Of a stretch of 64,000 bases of DNA, positions 7,014-15,597 are shown one piece after another (the stretch's first letter is position 1; each line of letters begins with the position of its first letter). The stretch covers positions 1-64,000 of the forward strand of contig QZEE01000009.1 in NCBI GenBank assembly GCA_009917445.1, read 5' to 3'. Under the pieces are notes generated by a model. That model was not told where the DNA came from. It made no database searches and saw only the letters and a program-made list of their open reading frames with translations. Origin of the DNA: a bacterium D16-76. GTDB lineage: Bacteria > Bacillota > Clostridia > Oscillospirales > Acutalibacteraceae. Made by a program: the position numbers and the translations under genes.

Positions 7014-8201
7014 TTACACAAGCTGGTTGTATACACTGTCAATCTGGCCGCCTTTTATGTACACCCGGGGCACCCGCTTTGACAGGGCGCAGACTACCTC
7101 GTAATGGATGGTGCCCTCCCAATCGCCCAGCTCACCGGCGGTAATGGCGTCGCTGCCGTCGCGGCCGATGAGGGTGACGGTGTCTCCAGGGGCCACGTGG
7201 GGCAGGGCGGTTACGTCGGCCACCAGCTGGTCCATGCAGATGCGGCCTAAAATGGGGCAGCGCACGCCCTGTATCAGCACCTGGGCCCCGCCAGGGGAAA
7301 GGCGGCGGGGGTAGCCGTCGGCGTAGCCTACGGGGATGGTGGCGGCGCGGCGCTCTTCCCCGGCGGTGTAGGTGCGGCCGTAGCTGATGGTATCGCCAGG
7401 GTGCACGGCCTTTACGTGGGACACCACAGAGCGCAGGGACAGCACCGGCGCAAGCTGGGGCCGCCTGCGCACCTGGCCGGAGGGGTACAGGCCGTAGAGC
7501 ACTACACCGGCCCGGACCATATCCAGGTGGGAAAGGGGGTAATCTAAAATGCCGCCGGAGTTGGCACAGTGCCGGAGGTCAAAGGCCAGGCCCTGTACGG
7601 CCAGAGCTTCTAAAAGCTCTTTAAAGCAGCCAAACTGCCGCATGGTAAAGGCGTCGCCGCCGGGGCCTTCGTCGGCAGAGGCAAAGTGGGTAAAGGCCCC
7701 CTGGGGGTGCAGCCCGGGCAGGGCGCAGGCCTCGCCTATCTCTTTTAAGGTGCCGGCGTCACGGGCAAAGTCCTGGTAACAGAAGCCCAGCCGGCCCATG
7801 CCGGTGTCGATTTTTATGTGGATGTCCACCACCACCCCGGCCTGCTGGGCGTAGCGGGAAAGCTCCCTGGCGTACTCTAAGGAAAACACGCACTGGGAGA
7901 TATGGTTTTGGGCCAGGGCGGGGGCTTCCTCCGCGGGGGTAAAGCCCAGCACCAGCACGGGCTTTTGGATGCCCCCGTAACGCAGCTGCAGGGCTTCTTC
8001 CATATTGGAGACGGCAAACCAGTCGGTGCCCAGGGCTTCCAGCTCTTGGGCTATGCGTATGGCCCCGTGGCCGTAGGCGTCGGCTTTTATGACGCTGCAT
8101 ACCTGGGCCCCAGGCGCGGTGCAGGCCCGCACGGCCTGGTAATTCTGCGCCAGGGCGTCCAGGTCGATCTCCGCCCAGGTGCGCCTGAGTATCTCTTTCA
8201 T
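7014..8201 (-). CDS. alr: Alanine racemase
   Basis: This 395-residue PLP enzyme interconverts L- and D-alanine for peptidoglycan. The PLP lysine is K39 in VIKADAYGHG. The second catalytic base is the Tyr of TISYGRTY in the C-terminal beta domain. GYADGYPR and GRICMDQL are the other family blocks. The length is normal. The start has AAAGGAGG 8 nt upstream. It lies 36 bp behind the topoisomerase A gene on the same strand and probably ends a long transcript. Confidence 0.95.
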   Translation of the reverse strand: MKEILRRTWAEIDLDALAQNYQAVRACTAPGAQVCSVIKADAYGHGAIRIAQELEALGTDWFAVSNMEEALQLRYGGIQKPVLVLGFTPAEEAPALAQNHISQCVFSLEYARELSRYAQQAGVVVDIHIKIDTGMGRLGFCYQDFARDAGTLKEIGEACALPGLHPQGAFTHFASADEGPGGDAFTMRQFGCFKELLEALAVQGLAFDLRHCANSGGILDYPLSHLDMVRAGVVLYGLYPSGQVRRRPQLAPVLSLRSVVSHVKAVHPGDTISYGRTYTAGEERRAATIPVGYADGYPRRLSPGGAQVLIQGVRCPILGRICMDQLVADVTALPHVAPGDTVTLIGRDGSDAITAGELGDWEGTIHYEVVCALSKRVPRVYIKGGQIDSVYNQLV

Positions 8202-8237
8202 GTGGCTTTCCTCCTTTAAGGCCTGCGGCCGGCTTTT

Positions 8238-10469
8238 TTACATGGTCAGCTGTTCGCCGCCGGTTTCCTCGCCGTTTGGCAGGGCGCCCAGGGCGGGCAG
8301 CTTTTTGCGGTAGCGGGCGGGGTTTGGCAGGCTGTCTGGGGTATATAGGACGCAGGACAGCACCCGCTGGCCTTTTTTCAGGGTCATGGCCTGGACGCCC
8401 TGGGTGTTTTTGGTGGACTTTTGCGCAATGAGCCCGGTATGGAACAGGAGCATGCGCCCGGAAGAGGCGGTCAAAAGCACCTCGGTATCTTCGGGCAGGT
8501 ACAGGACCCCTGCCAGGGGGGATTTATCGCTGTAGGCATTTAGCAGCTTGCGGCGGTTTGTCTTGGTCTGGTAGGCGGAAAGCTCGACCTTGGCGGCCTT
8601 GCCGTTTTCGAAGACGAACAGCACGCAGCCGCTGTAGTCCTTGGTGCACAACATGGTAAGGGCCCTCTCCCCTTCGTCCATTTGGGCTTTGGCGGGGATA
8701 TAGTCCCCCAGGACGCTGGCTTTGGTGTCATCAAAGTCGCTGGCGCGCATTTTATACACCTGGGCCCGGTCGGTGAAGAACAGCAGCTCGGAGGTGTTTG
8801 TGGCTTCCACCTGCTGGGTAAGGGCGTCGCCTTCTTTCAGCTTCTGCTCGCCGCTCATGCGAAGGGACTGGGGGGTAATCTTCTTGAAGTACCCTTCGCG
8901 GCTGAAAAACAGGTGGACCGGGTAGTCCGGCACCTCCTGGGTGATCTCCGCCTCTTCTACCTCGCCGGCGTACAGGAGCATGGTGCGGCGGGGCTTGCCG
9001 TACTTTTTGGCGATGTCGGACAGCTCGGCAATGATGATATTTTTTACTTTGGCCTTAGAGCCCAATATGCCTTCCAGCTCGGCAATGTCCTTTTCCAGCT
9101 GGCCGGTTTCTTCGGTACGCTTTAAGATATATTCCCGGTTCAGGTGGCGCAGACGTATTTCGGCCACGTACTCGGCCTGTAATTCGTCGATGCCAAAGCC
9201 GATCATCAGGTTGGGCACCACCTCAGCTTCTTCCTCGGTTTCCCGCACAATGCGTATGGCCTTGTCAATATCCAGCAGGATAGCCTGCAGGCCCAGGAGA
9301 AGGTGCAGCTTTTCACGCTTTTTCTGCAGGTCGTAGTGGGTGCGCCTGCGCACGCACTCTACCCGGAAGGCCGTCCACTCTTCCAGCAGCTGGCGCACCC
9401 CCAGCACCCGGGGGGCCCCGGCCACCAGGACGTTGAAGTTACAGGCAAAGCTGTCCTCCAGGGCGGTAAGCTTATAGAGCTTGAGCATGAGCTTGTCGGG
9501 GTCTGTGCCCCGCTTTAGGTCTATGGTGATTTTCAGGCCTTCCAGGTCGCTTTCGTCCCGGATATCGGCTATTTCTTTTACCTTGCCCTGCTTTACCAGG
9601 TCTACCACTTTTTCGATGATAGCCTCGATGGTGGCGGTGGGGGGGATCTGGGTGATGTCGATACAGTTGGAGGCTTTGTCGTAGGCGTAGCGGCTGCGCA
9701 CCCGGAAGCTGCCCCGGCCGGTTTCGTAGATTTTGCCCATTTGCTCCCGGTCAAAGACCAGCAGGCCGCCGCCGGGGAAGTCTGGGGCCTGTAGGGTGTC
9801 GAAAAGGTTCGCCTGCGGGTCGCGCAGCAGGGCAATGGCGGTTTTGCAAACCTCGGCCAAGTTAAAGGGGCAGATATTGCTGGCCATGCCTACGGCAATG
9901 CCGGTATTGGCGTTTACCAGCACGGTAGGGAAGCCTACGGGCAGCAGCACCGGTTCTTTCATGGTGCTGTCGTAGTTGTCCACAAAGTCTACGGTGTCCC
10001 GGTCTATGTCTTTAAAGAGTTCTTTGCACAGGTCGTCCAGCTTGGCTTCGGTATAGCGGGGGGCGGCCCAGGCCATATCCCGGGAATAGAACTTGCCGAA
10101 GTTGCCCTTGGAATCCACAAAGGGGTGCAAAAGCGCCTCGTACCCCCGGGAAAGGCGCACCATGGTGTCGTAGATGGCGGTATCGCCGTGGGGGTTCAGC
10201 TTCATGACCTCGCCTACGATGGTGGCGCTCTTTTTGCGCCCCGGCCCCAAAAGGCCCATTTTGTACATGGTGTACAGGATCTTCCGGTGCGAGGGCTTGA
10301 AGCCGTCGATTTCGGGTATGGCCCGGCTTAGGATCACGCTCATGGCATAGGGCATGAAGTTTTTGCGCAGGGTCTCCCCCACGTCCTGCTCTACGATTTC
10401 CCCGGCCCCCGCAATATACCCCTGGGCCTTTGGGACTTTGGGCGTCTTTTTTTCTCTCTTTCCTGCCAT
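8238..10469 (-). CDS. DNA topoisomerase IV / gyrase-like subunit A
   Basis: This 743-residue type IIA topoisomerase A subunit cuts and rejoins DNA. The winged-helix/tower core includes PSHRKILYTMY, the quinolone-region block NPHGDTAIYDTMVRL and the active-site Tyr in APRYTEAKL. The C-terminal third is a shortened beta-pinwheel (blocks such as LFFTDRAQVYKMRASD), and I see no GyrA-box. It is therefore ParC-like rather than a canonical gyrase subunit. It forms a pair with the B subunit at 10873-12858. A canonical gyrA/gyrB is expected elsewhere in the genome. AGGAGG precedes the ATG. Confidence 0.85.
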   Translation of the reverse strand: MAGKREKKTPKVPKAQGYIAGAGEIVEQDVGETLRKNFMPYAMSVILSRAIPEIDGFKPSHRKILYTMYKMGLLGPGRKKSATIVGEVMKLNPHGDTAIYDTMVRLSRGYEALLHPFVDSKGNFGKFYSRDMAWAAPRYTEAKLDDLCKELFKDIDRDTVDFVDNYDSTMKEPVLLPVGFPTVLVNANTGIAVGMASNICPFNLAEVCKTAIALLRDPQANLFDTLQAPDFPGGGLLVFDREQMGKIYETGRGSFRVRSRYAYDKASNCIDITQIPPTATIEAIIEKVVDLVKQGKVKEIADIRDESDLEGLKITIDLKRGTDPDKLMLKLYKLTALEDSFACNFNVLVAGAPRVLGVRQLLEEWTAFRVECVRRRTHYDLQKKREKLHLLLGLQAILLDIDKAIRIVRETEEEAEVVPNLMIGFGIDELQAEYVAEIRLRHLNREYILKRTEETGQLEKDIAELEGILGSKAKVKNIIIAELSDIAKKYGKPRRTMLLYAGEVEEAEITQEVPDYPVHLFFSREGYFKKITPQSLRMSGEQKLKEGDALTQQVEATNTSELLFFTDRAQVYKMRASDFDDTKASVLGDYIPAKAQMDEGERALTMLCTKDYSGCVLFVFENGKAAKVELSAYQTKTNRRKLLNAYSDKSPLAGVLYLPEDTEVLLTASSGRMLLFHTGLIAQKSTKNTQGVQAMTLKKGQRVLSCVLYTPDSLPNPARYRKKLPALGALPNGEETGGEQLTM

Positions 10470-10492
10470 GTCTTTCCTCCTTCCTTAGGGCT

Positions 10493-10603
10493 CTGCCCTA
10501 AGTACCCGCCAAGGGACCAAGGTCCCTTGGAACCCTGCACAAGACCGCCTCCGGCGGCCAAAGGGCCGGGGGCCCTTTGGAATCCCACGCTTCGCTTCCC
10601 GCG
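10493..10603 (-). repeat. Mosaic palindromic repeat, copy 2
   Basis: The modules are CTTAGGGCTCTGCCCTAAG, CCAAGGGACCAAGGTCCCTTGG and CCAAAGGGCCGGGGGCCCTTTGG, flanked by CTCCGGCGG and CCCACGCTTCGCTTC. It lies in the 403-bp gap between the two topoisomerase genes, which holds no gene. Confidence 0.85.
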
Positions 10604-10647
10604 TTTATGATGGGTGCGGATGGCCAGCCTTTCTGCCCGCGCCGCTG

Positions 10648-10872
10648 CCGGTGTGCTGGTTTTTTCCGTTCCGCCTTGCTGGAACATGTCCGTGGCGCGA
10701 ACAGCCCGGCTTTCGCCTTGTGCAAACGTCCCCCGCGTCGCGGGTGAAGCGTTTACGCTTCCGGTGTGCTGGTTTTTGCGTTCCTTTTTGCTGGGGCATG
10801 TCCGTGGCGCGGACAGCCCGGCTTTCGCCTTGCACAAACGTCCCCCGCGTCGCGGGTGAAGCGTCACGCTTC
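10648..10872. repeat. 113-bp tandem duplication between topoisomerase genes
   Basis: Two head-to-tail copies (10648-10760 and 10761-10872) begin CCGGTGTGCTGG and share GCATGTCCGTGGCGCG-type, AACAGCCCGGCTTTCGCCTTG-type and CGTCCCCCGCGTCGCGGG blocks with about ten mismatches. Each contains short inverted repeats (CCCGCGTCGCGGG, AAGCGT/ACGCTT). It is transcribed as a leader of the A-subunit message. Confidence 0.85.
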
Positions 10873-12858
10873 TCAGCTGACGTCTAGGTCATCTAGGTAT
10901 TCGTTGCCGTGTTGTTCGATATATTCTTTGCGGCCGTCCAGGTCGTTGCCCAGCAGCATGTCGAACATTTGGGATGTGTAGGCGGCTTCGCCTGGGTTTA
11001 CTTTGATAAGGCGGCGGGTTTTGGGGTCCATGGTGGTTAGGCTCATCATGTCGGGCTCGTTTTCGCCCAGGCCTTTTGAGCGCTGGATGGTTACCTTTTT
11101 CCCCTGCAGCTTTTTTAGGAACTGGTTTTTTTCCTGCTCGTCATAGGCAAAGTAGGTCTCGTCCTTGCTGGTGATCTCGTAGAGGGGTGATTCGACTATA
11201 TAGACCTTCCCCGCTTCGATGAGGGCCGGGGTTAGGCGGTACAGCATGGTTAGCACCAGCGTGCGGATTTGGAAGCCGTCTACGTCGGCGTCGGTACAGA
11301 TGATGACTTTTGACCAGCGCAGGCTGTCCATGTCAAATACGCCCAGGTTTTTGTTGGCGCGGGATTTTACCTGTACCCCGCAGCCCAGCACTTTCAGCAG
11401 ATCGGTGATGATCTCGCTTTTAAAAATGCGGTCGTAGTCTGCTTTCAGGCAGTTGAGGATCTTCCCCCTTAGGGGCATGATGGCCTGGAAGTTGGAGTCC
11501 CGGGCCTGCTTGACCGAGCCCAGGGCCGAGTCGCCCTCCACAATAAAGAGCTCCCGCTGCTGGGGGTCTTTGCTGCGGCAGTCTACAAACTTTTGCACGC
11601 GGCCGGTAATGTCCATTTTGCCGGTGAGCTTGGTTTTCAGGTTCAGCCTCGTTTTTTCCGCGTCTTCCCGGCTGCGCTTGTTGACCAGCACCTGGCCGCA
11701 GATTTTCTCGGCGTCCATGGGGTTTTCGATGAAATATACCTCCAGGTTATGGCGCAGCATTTCTACCATGGCCTCTTGTATGCCTTTGTTGGTGATGGCT
11801 TTTTTCGTCTGGTTCTCGTAGGAGGTCTGGGTGGAAAAAGAGGAAATTACCAGGACCAGGCAGTCCTCTACGTCCTGGTAGGTGATTTTCCCTTCGCTTT
11901 TATTGTATTTGCCGTTTTGCTTCAAATAGGCGTCGATTTGGTACACAAAGGCGTTGCGCACGGCTTTGTCCGGCGCGCCGCCGTGCTCCAGCCAGCTGGA
12001 ATTGTGGTAATACTCGGTGACATGCACCTGGTTGGAAAAGGCGGCCGCCACGTTGATTTTGGTGTTGTAAAGGGCCATGTCGTCCCGGTCCCGTACCCTT
12101 TTCTCGCTTTGCCACAGCTGCACTTGGGTAAGGCCGTTTTCCCCCAAAAGCTCTTTGGCGTGGTCTAAGATGCCGTTTTCGTACAGGAAATCGGTCTCTT
12201 CAAACACCCCGGGCTGCTTCTCGCTGCGGAAATGGAAGGTGACCCCCGCGTTTACTACGGCCTGGCGCTTTAAAATATCTTTATAATATTCCTCGGGGAT
12301 GCAGATGTCCGTAAACACCTGCAGGTCCGGCTTCCAGCGGATAATGGAGCCGGTGTCCTTTTTCTGATAGGGCTCTTTGTGCAGGCCGCCCACGTTTTCG
12401 CCCTTTTCAAAATGCAGGGTGTAGCGGTAGCCGTCGTAGCGGATATCCGCGTCCATATACTCGGCGGCATACTGGGTGGCGCAAAGGCCCAGGCCGTTTA
12501 AGCCCAGGGAAAAATCGTAGTTGCCGGCTTCGTCGTTGTTGTTGTACTTGCCGCCGGCGTACAGCTCGCAAAAGACCAGCTCCCAGTTATAGCGCTGCTC
12601 TTTGGAGTTAAAATCTACGGGGATGCCCCGGCCGTGGTCCTCGATCTCCACAGAGTAATCTAAAAACCGCGTGACCGTGATCTCGCTGCCATAGCCCTGG
12701 CGGGCCTCGTCAATGGCGTTGGAGAGGATCTCAAACACCGAGTGCTGGCAGCCGTCAATGCCATCGGACCCAAAAATAACGGCGGGCCGCATGCGCACCC
12801 GGTCGGCGCCCTTAAGGCTCTGTATACTGTCGTTGCCATAAGCTGGCTTTTTTGGCAT
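10873..12858 (-). CDS. Type IIA topoisomerase subunit B (divergent GyrB/ParE)
   Basis: This 661-residue ATPase subunit of a type IIA topoisomerase is the partner of the A subunit. The GHKL ATPase shows EILSNAIDEARQG, EDHGRGIPVD and SLGLNGLGLCATQ. The Toprim part shows FIVEGDSALGSVKQARD, PLRGKILN and ICTDADVDGFQIRTL with its DxD metal site. The sequence is clearly diverged from standard GyrB in the transducer region. AGGAGG lies just before the ATG. Gene order B then A on one strand is that of a topoisomerase IV or third-type pair. The gap to the A gene is unusually long and filled with repeats. Confidence 0.85.
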   Translation of the reverse strand: MPKKPAYGNDSIQSLKGADRVRMRPAVIFGSDGIDGCQHSVFEILSNAIDEARQGYGSEITVTRFLDYSVEIEDHGRGIPVDFNSKEQRYNWELVFCELYAGGKYNNNDEAGNYDFSLGLNGLGLCATQYAAEYMDADIRYDGYRYTLHFEKGENVGGLHKEPYQKKDTGSIIRWKPDLQVFTDICIPEEYYKDILKRQAVVNAGVTFHFRSEKQPGVFEETDFLYENGILDHAKELLGENGLTQVQLWQSEKRVRDRDDMALYNTKINVAAAFSNQVHVTEYYHNSSWLEHGGAPDKAVRNAFVYQIDAYLKQNGKYNKSEGKITYQDVEDCLVLVISSFSTQTSYENQTKKAITNKGIQEAMVEMLRHNLEVYFIENPMDAEKICGQVLVNKRSREDAEKTRLNLKTKLTGKMDITGRVQKFVDCRSKDPQQRELFIVEGDSALGSVKQARDSNFQAIMPLRGKILNCLKADYDRIFKSEIITDLLKVLGCGVQVKSRANKNLGVFDMDSLRWSKVIICTDADVDGFQIRTLVLTMLYRLTPALIEAGKVYIVESPLYEITSKDETYFAYDEQEKNQFLKKLQGKKVTIQRSKGLGENEPDMMSLTTMDPKTRRLIKVNPGEAAYTSQMFDMLLGNDLDGRKEYIEQHGNEYLDDLDVS

Positions 12859-12887
12859 GGTCTAACCTCCTGTTCCGCAAGAAAAGC

Positions 12888-12916
12888 CTGTTGCAAAGCG
12901 GCGCTCTGCAACAGGT
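12888..12916 (-). terminator. Hairpin between ftsH and topoisomerase B
   Basis: CCTGTTGCA and TGCAACAGG form a 9-bp stem around an 11-nt loop. On the minus strand CTTTTCTT follows, so it may attenuate reading from ftsH into the topoisomerase genes. Confidence 0.55.
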
Positions 12917-12960
12917 CCATTCTGCGTTCACGTGTGTTGGCGTTGGGGGTCCAGGGGGAA

Positions 12961-14919
12961 TTATTCCCCCTGGCCGGGTCCGGGGCAGGGAGCCCCGGGA
13001 TCTTCGCCCTGAGCCTCCCCGTCCATACCGTCCTCTAAGGCCGGGGCCGGGGCGGCAGAGCCGGGCAGCAGGCTGCCAGCCATAACCTCCTGGAACTCGG
13101 TGGCGTCCAGCTTTTCCTGCTCGAAAAGGACGCCGGCCAGGCGGTGGAGCTCTTCCATGTGGTCGTTCAAAATCTGCTCGGTCTGGGCGTAGGCGGCGGA
13201 AATGATGCGCTGGATCTCGGCGTCGATCTCCGAGGCCGTCTGCTCGGAATAATTGCTGACGTGGCCCATCTCTTTGCCCAGGAAGGGGTTGGAACCGTCC
13301 TGGCCGTAGGTGATGGGGCCCAGCTTTTCGCTCATGCCGTACTTGGTCACCATGGCCCGCACAATCTTCGTGGCGCGCTCGATGTCGTTGGAAGCGCCGG
13401 TGGAGATGTCGTCCAGCACCAGGGCTTCGGCTACGCGGCCGCCCAGCAGGACGATGAGCTCTTCCAGCATTTCGTTGCGGCTTTTATAAGACCGGTCCTC
13501 TGTGGGCAGGTGCATGGTGTAGCCCCCTGCCATGCCCCGGGGGATAATGGAAATCTGGTGGACAGGGTCTTGGGTCTTGCAGTAATAAGAGGCAATGGCA
13601 TGGCCGGCCTCGTGGTAAGCGGTAAGCTTCTTTTCCTTCTCGGTCATGACCCGGCTCTTCTTCTCGGTGCCCACCACCACCTTGATGGTGGCTTCCTCGA
13701 TCTCTTCCATGGTAATGGCCTTGCGGTTCTTACGGGCGGAAAGGAGGGCCGCCTCGTTTAAAAGGTTCTCCAAATCTGCGCCGGTAAAGCCCGCGGTGGA
13801 CTTGGCAATGGTAGAGAGCACTACGTCCGGGGCCAGGGGCTTGCCCTTGGCGTGCACCCGCAGGATCTCCTCGCGGCCCTTGATATCCGGGCTGCCCACC
13901 ATGACCTGGCGGTCAAACCGGCCGGGGCGCATAAGGGCGGGGTCCAGGATATCGGGGCGGTTGGTGGCGGCGATCATAATGACGCCTTCGTTTGCGCCAA
14001 AGCCGTCCATCTCCACCAGCAGCTGGTTTAGGGTCTGCTCGCGCTCGTCGTGGCCGCCGCCCAAGCCCGCGCCGCGCTGGCGGCCTACGGCGTCGATCTC
14101 GTCGATAAAGATAATGCAGGGGCGGTTCTTTTTGGCCTTATCGAACAGGTCGCGGACGCGGGACGCGCCCACGCCTACGAACATTTCCACAAAATCGGAG
14201 CCGGAAATGGAGAAGAAGGGCACCCCGGCTTCGCCGGCTACGGCCCGGGCCAGCAGGGTCTTGCCGGTGCCCGGGGGGCCCACCAGCAGCACGCCCTTGG
14301 GGATGCGGGCCCCCAGGGTGTTGTATTTGGCCGGGTTTTTCAGGAATTCCACGATTTCCCTAAGCTCTTCCTTTTCCTCGTCGGCGCCGGCTACGTCGGC
14401 AAAGGTGGTCTTGCGCTTTTCGTCGCTCATCTGCTTGACCTTGGCCTTGCCGAAGTTCATCTGCTTGTCGCCGCCGCCCATGCCGCTTAAATTGCGCATC
14501 ATAAACACCCAGAAGAAGATAAGCGCCCCCAACAGCAGCAGGGTGGGCAAAAGGCTGATAAGCCAGCTGGTTTCGGCAGGGCGGATAATGTCCTGCACCA
14601 TTTTCTTCTCGGGGTGGGCCGCGTTATAGGCCGCTATGTCGTCCGACGCGTCCCGGTAGAACAGGTCGATGCTGGGCAGCACAAAGCCAATGGCTGGGCG
14701 CTTGCTGTCGTCCAGCGTCAAAACCATTTCCCCGGTGCCCAGGTTCAGCTCGTATTCCACCACCTGCTGGGTCTCAAAGAGGTCCAGGATATCGGAATAT
14801 TTGTAGGTGTCCTGCTGGCTGGCGCCGCCCCTGAAGAGGAAATAGATGATGAGCAGCACCACCACCGGTATCCCCATGTACAGCAGCGCGTTGCGCAGCC
14901 TTCTCTTGTTACCGTCCAA
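12961..14919 (-). CDS. ftsH: ATP-dependent zinc metalloprotease FtsH
   Basis: This 652-residue membrane-anchored AAA+ protease degrades misfolded membrane proteins and short-lived regulators. Transmembrane helices lie near residues 13-28 and 108-128, with an extracytoplasmic domain between them. The AAA module shows [16 protein letters not shown] and the second region of homology [17 protein letters not shown]. The protease zinc site is HEAGHA, with a distal acidic ligand. The start is a TTG at 14919 with AGGAGG 7 nt upstream; no ATG fits better. It follows tilS and hpt, the order seen in Bacillus. Confidence 0.95.
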   Translation of the reverse strand: MDGNKRRLRNALLYMGIPVVVLLIIYFLFRGGASQQDTYKYSDILDLFETQQVVEYELNLGTGEMVLTLDDSKRPAIGFVLPSIDLFYRDASDDIAAYNAAHPEKKMVQDIIRPAETSWLISLLPTLLLLGALIFFWVFMMRNLSGMGGGDKQMNFGKAKVKQMSDEKRKTTFADVAGADEEKEELREIVEFLKNPAKYNTLGARIPKGVLLVGPPGTGKTLLARAVAGEAGVPFFSISGSDFVEMFVGVGASRVRDLFDKAKKNRPCIIFIDEIDAVGRQRGAGLGGGHDEREQTLNQLLVEMDGFGANEGVIMIAATNRPDILDPALMRPGRFDRQVMVGSPDIKGREEILRVHAKGKPLAPDVVLSTIAKSTAGFTGADLENLLNEAALLSARKNRKAITMEEIEEATIKVVVGTEKKSRVMTEKEKKLTAYHEAGHAIASYYCKTQDPVHQISIIPRGMAGGYTMHLPTEDRSYKSRNEMLEELIVLLGGRVAEALVLDDISTGASNDIERATKIVRAMVTKYGMSEKLGPITYGQDGSNPFLGKEMGHVSNYSEQTASEIDAEIQRIISAAYAQTEQILNDHMEELHRLAGVLFEQEKLDATEFQEVMAGSLLPGSAAPAPALEDGMDGEAQGEDPGAPCPGPGQGE

Positions 14920-14939
14920 AGCTCGTCCTCCTAAGTCTG

Positions 14940-14974
14940 TTTAAGGGGGGCCGGTGCGCCCGGCGCCCCTTAAA
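14940..14974 (-). promoter_or_regulatory. Leader hairpin of ftsH
   Basis: TTTAAGGGG and CCCCTTAAA form the base of a GC-rich stem with an inner GCCGG/CCGGC pairing. It is not followed by a T run, so it is a leader structure rather than a terminator. Confidence 0.45.
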
Positions 14975-14976
14975 GG

Positions 14977-14982
14977 ATTATA
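14977..14982 (-). promoter_or_regulatory. Possible ftsH promoter -10
   Basis: On the minus strand a perfect TATAAT sits 58 bp before the TTG start, just after the hpt stop. The -35 at the right distance (CATAAA) is poor, so confidence is modest. Confidence 0.4.
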
Positions 14983-15000
14983 ATACACCGCCGCCCGGTT

Positions 15001-15555
15001 TTATGCGTACACCTCTGGCTTTAGTATGCCCACAAAAGGCAGGTTGCGGTATTTTTCGGCGTAATCTAAGCCATAGCCCACAATAAAGGCATCGGGTATC
15101 TGGCTGCCCACGTAGCTGGCCTGCACGTCGGTCTCCCGGCGCTCGGGCTTGTCGAACAGGGTGCACACCCGGATGCTGTTGGGGCCGCGGCCCTGCAAGA
15201 GCTCCATAAGGTAATGGAGGGTCTTGCCGCTGTCCAGGATGTCCTCTACCACTACCACGTCGTAGCCCTCCAGGGGGATCTTCAGGTCCATGTTGATCTT
15301 CACCACGCCCGAGGTCTTTACCCCGGAACCGTAGCTGGACACGGCCATAAAGTCGATGCGGGCCGGTATGGTGATGGACCGCATCAGGTCGGCCATGAAC
15401 ACCACGGAGCCCTTTAGGACGCTGATAAGCAGCAGGTTCTTCCCCTGGTAGTCCCGGCTGATCTCTTTGCCAATGCGCTCTACCATGACGGCGATCTGCC
15501 GTTCGGTAAACAGCACGTCTTCAATATCCTGCAGCATTTCCCTGTTTTCCAGCAT
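15001..15555 (-). CDS. hpt: Hypoxanthine phosphoribosyltransferase
   Basis: This 184-residue enzyme salvages hypoxanthine or guanine with PRPP. The PRPP loop is VVVVEDILDSGKT, the flexible-loop block is FMAVSSYGSGVKTSG and the purine-binding end is AFIVGYGLDYAEKYRNLPFVG. AGAGGAAG lies 5 nt upstream of the ATG. The gene sits between tilS and ftsH, a conserved Firmicute trio. Confidence 0.95.
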   Translation of the reverse strand: MLENREMLQDIEDVLFTERQIAVMVERIGKEISRDYQGKNLLLISVLKGSVVFMADLMRSITIPARIDFMAVSSYGSGVKTSGVVKINMDLKIPLEGYDVVVVEDILDSGKTLHYLMELLQGRGPNSIRVCTLFDKPERRETDVQASYVGSQIPDAFIVGYGLDYAEKYRNLPFVGILKPEVYA

Positions 15556-15597
15556 ATCTCTTCCTCTTTTCCCGTTTCTCCCAGTCCTGTTTCCCTT

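Noticed and set aside
10391-10867. Minus-strand ORFs in the gap between topoisomerase genes
   Set aside because: They only translate the tandem duplication (internal repeats of the same peptide) and run into the A-subunit gene out of frame.
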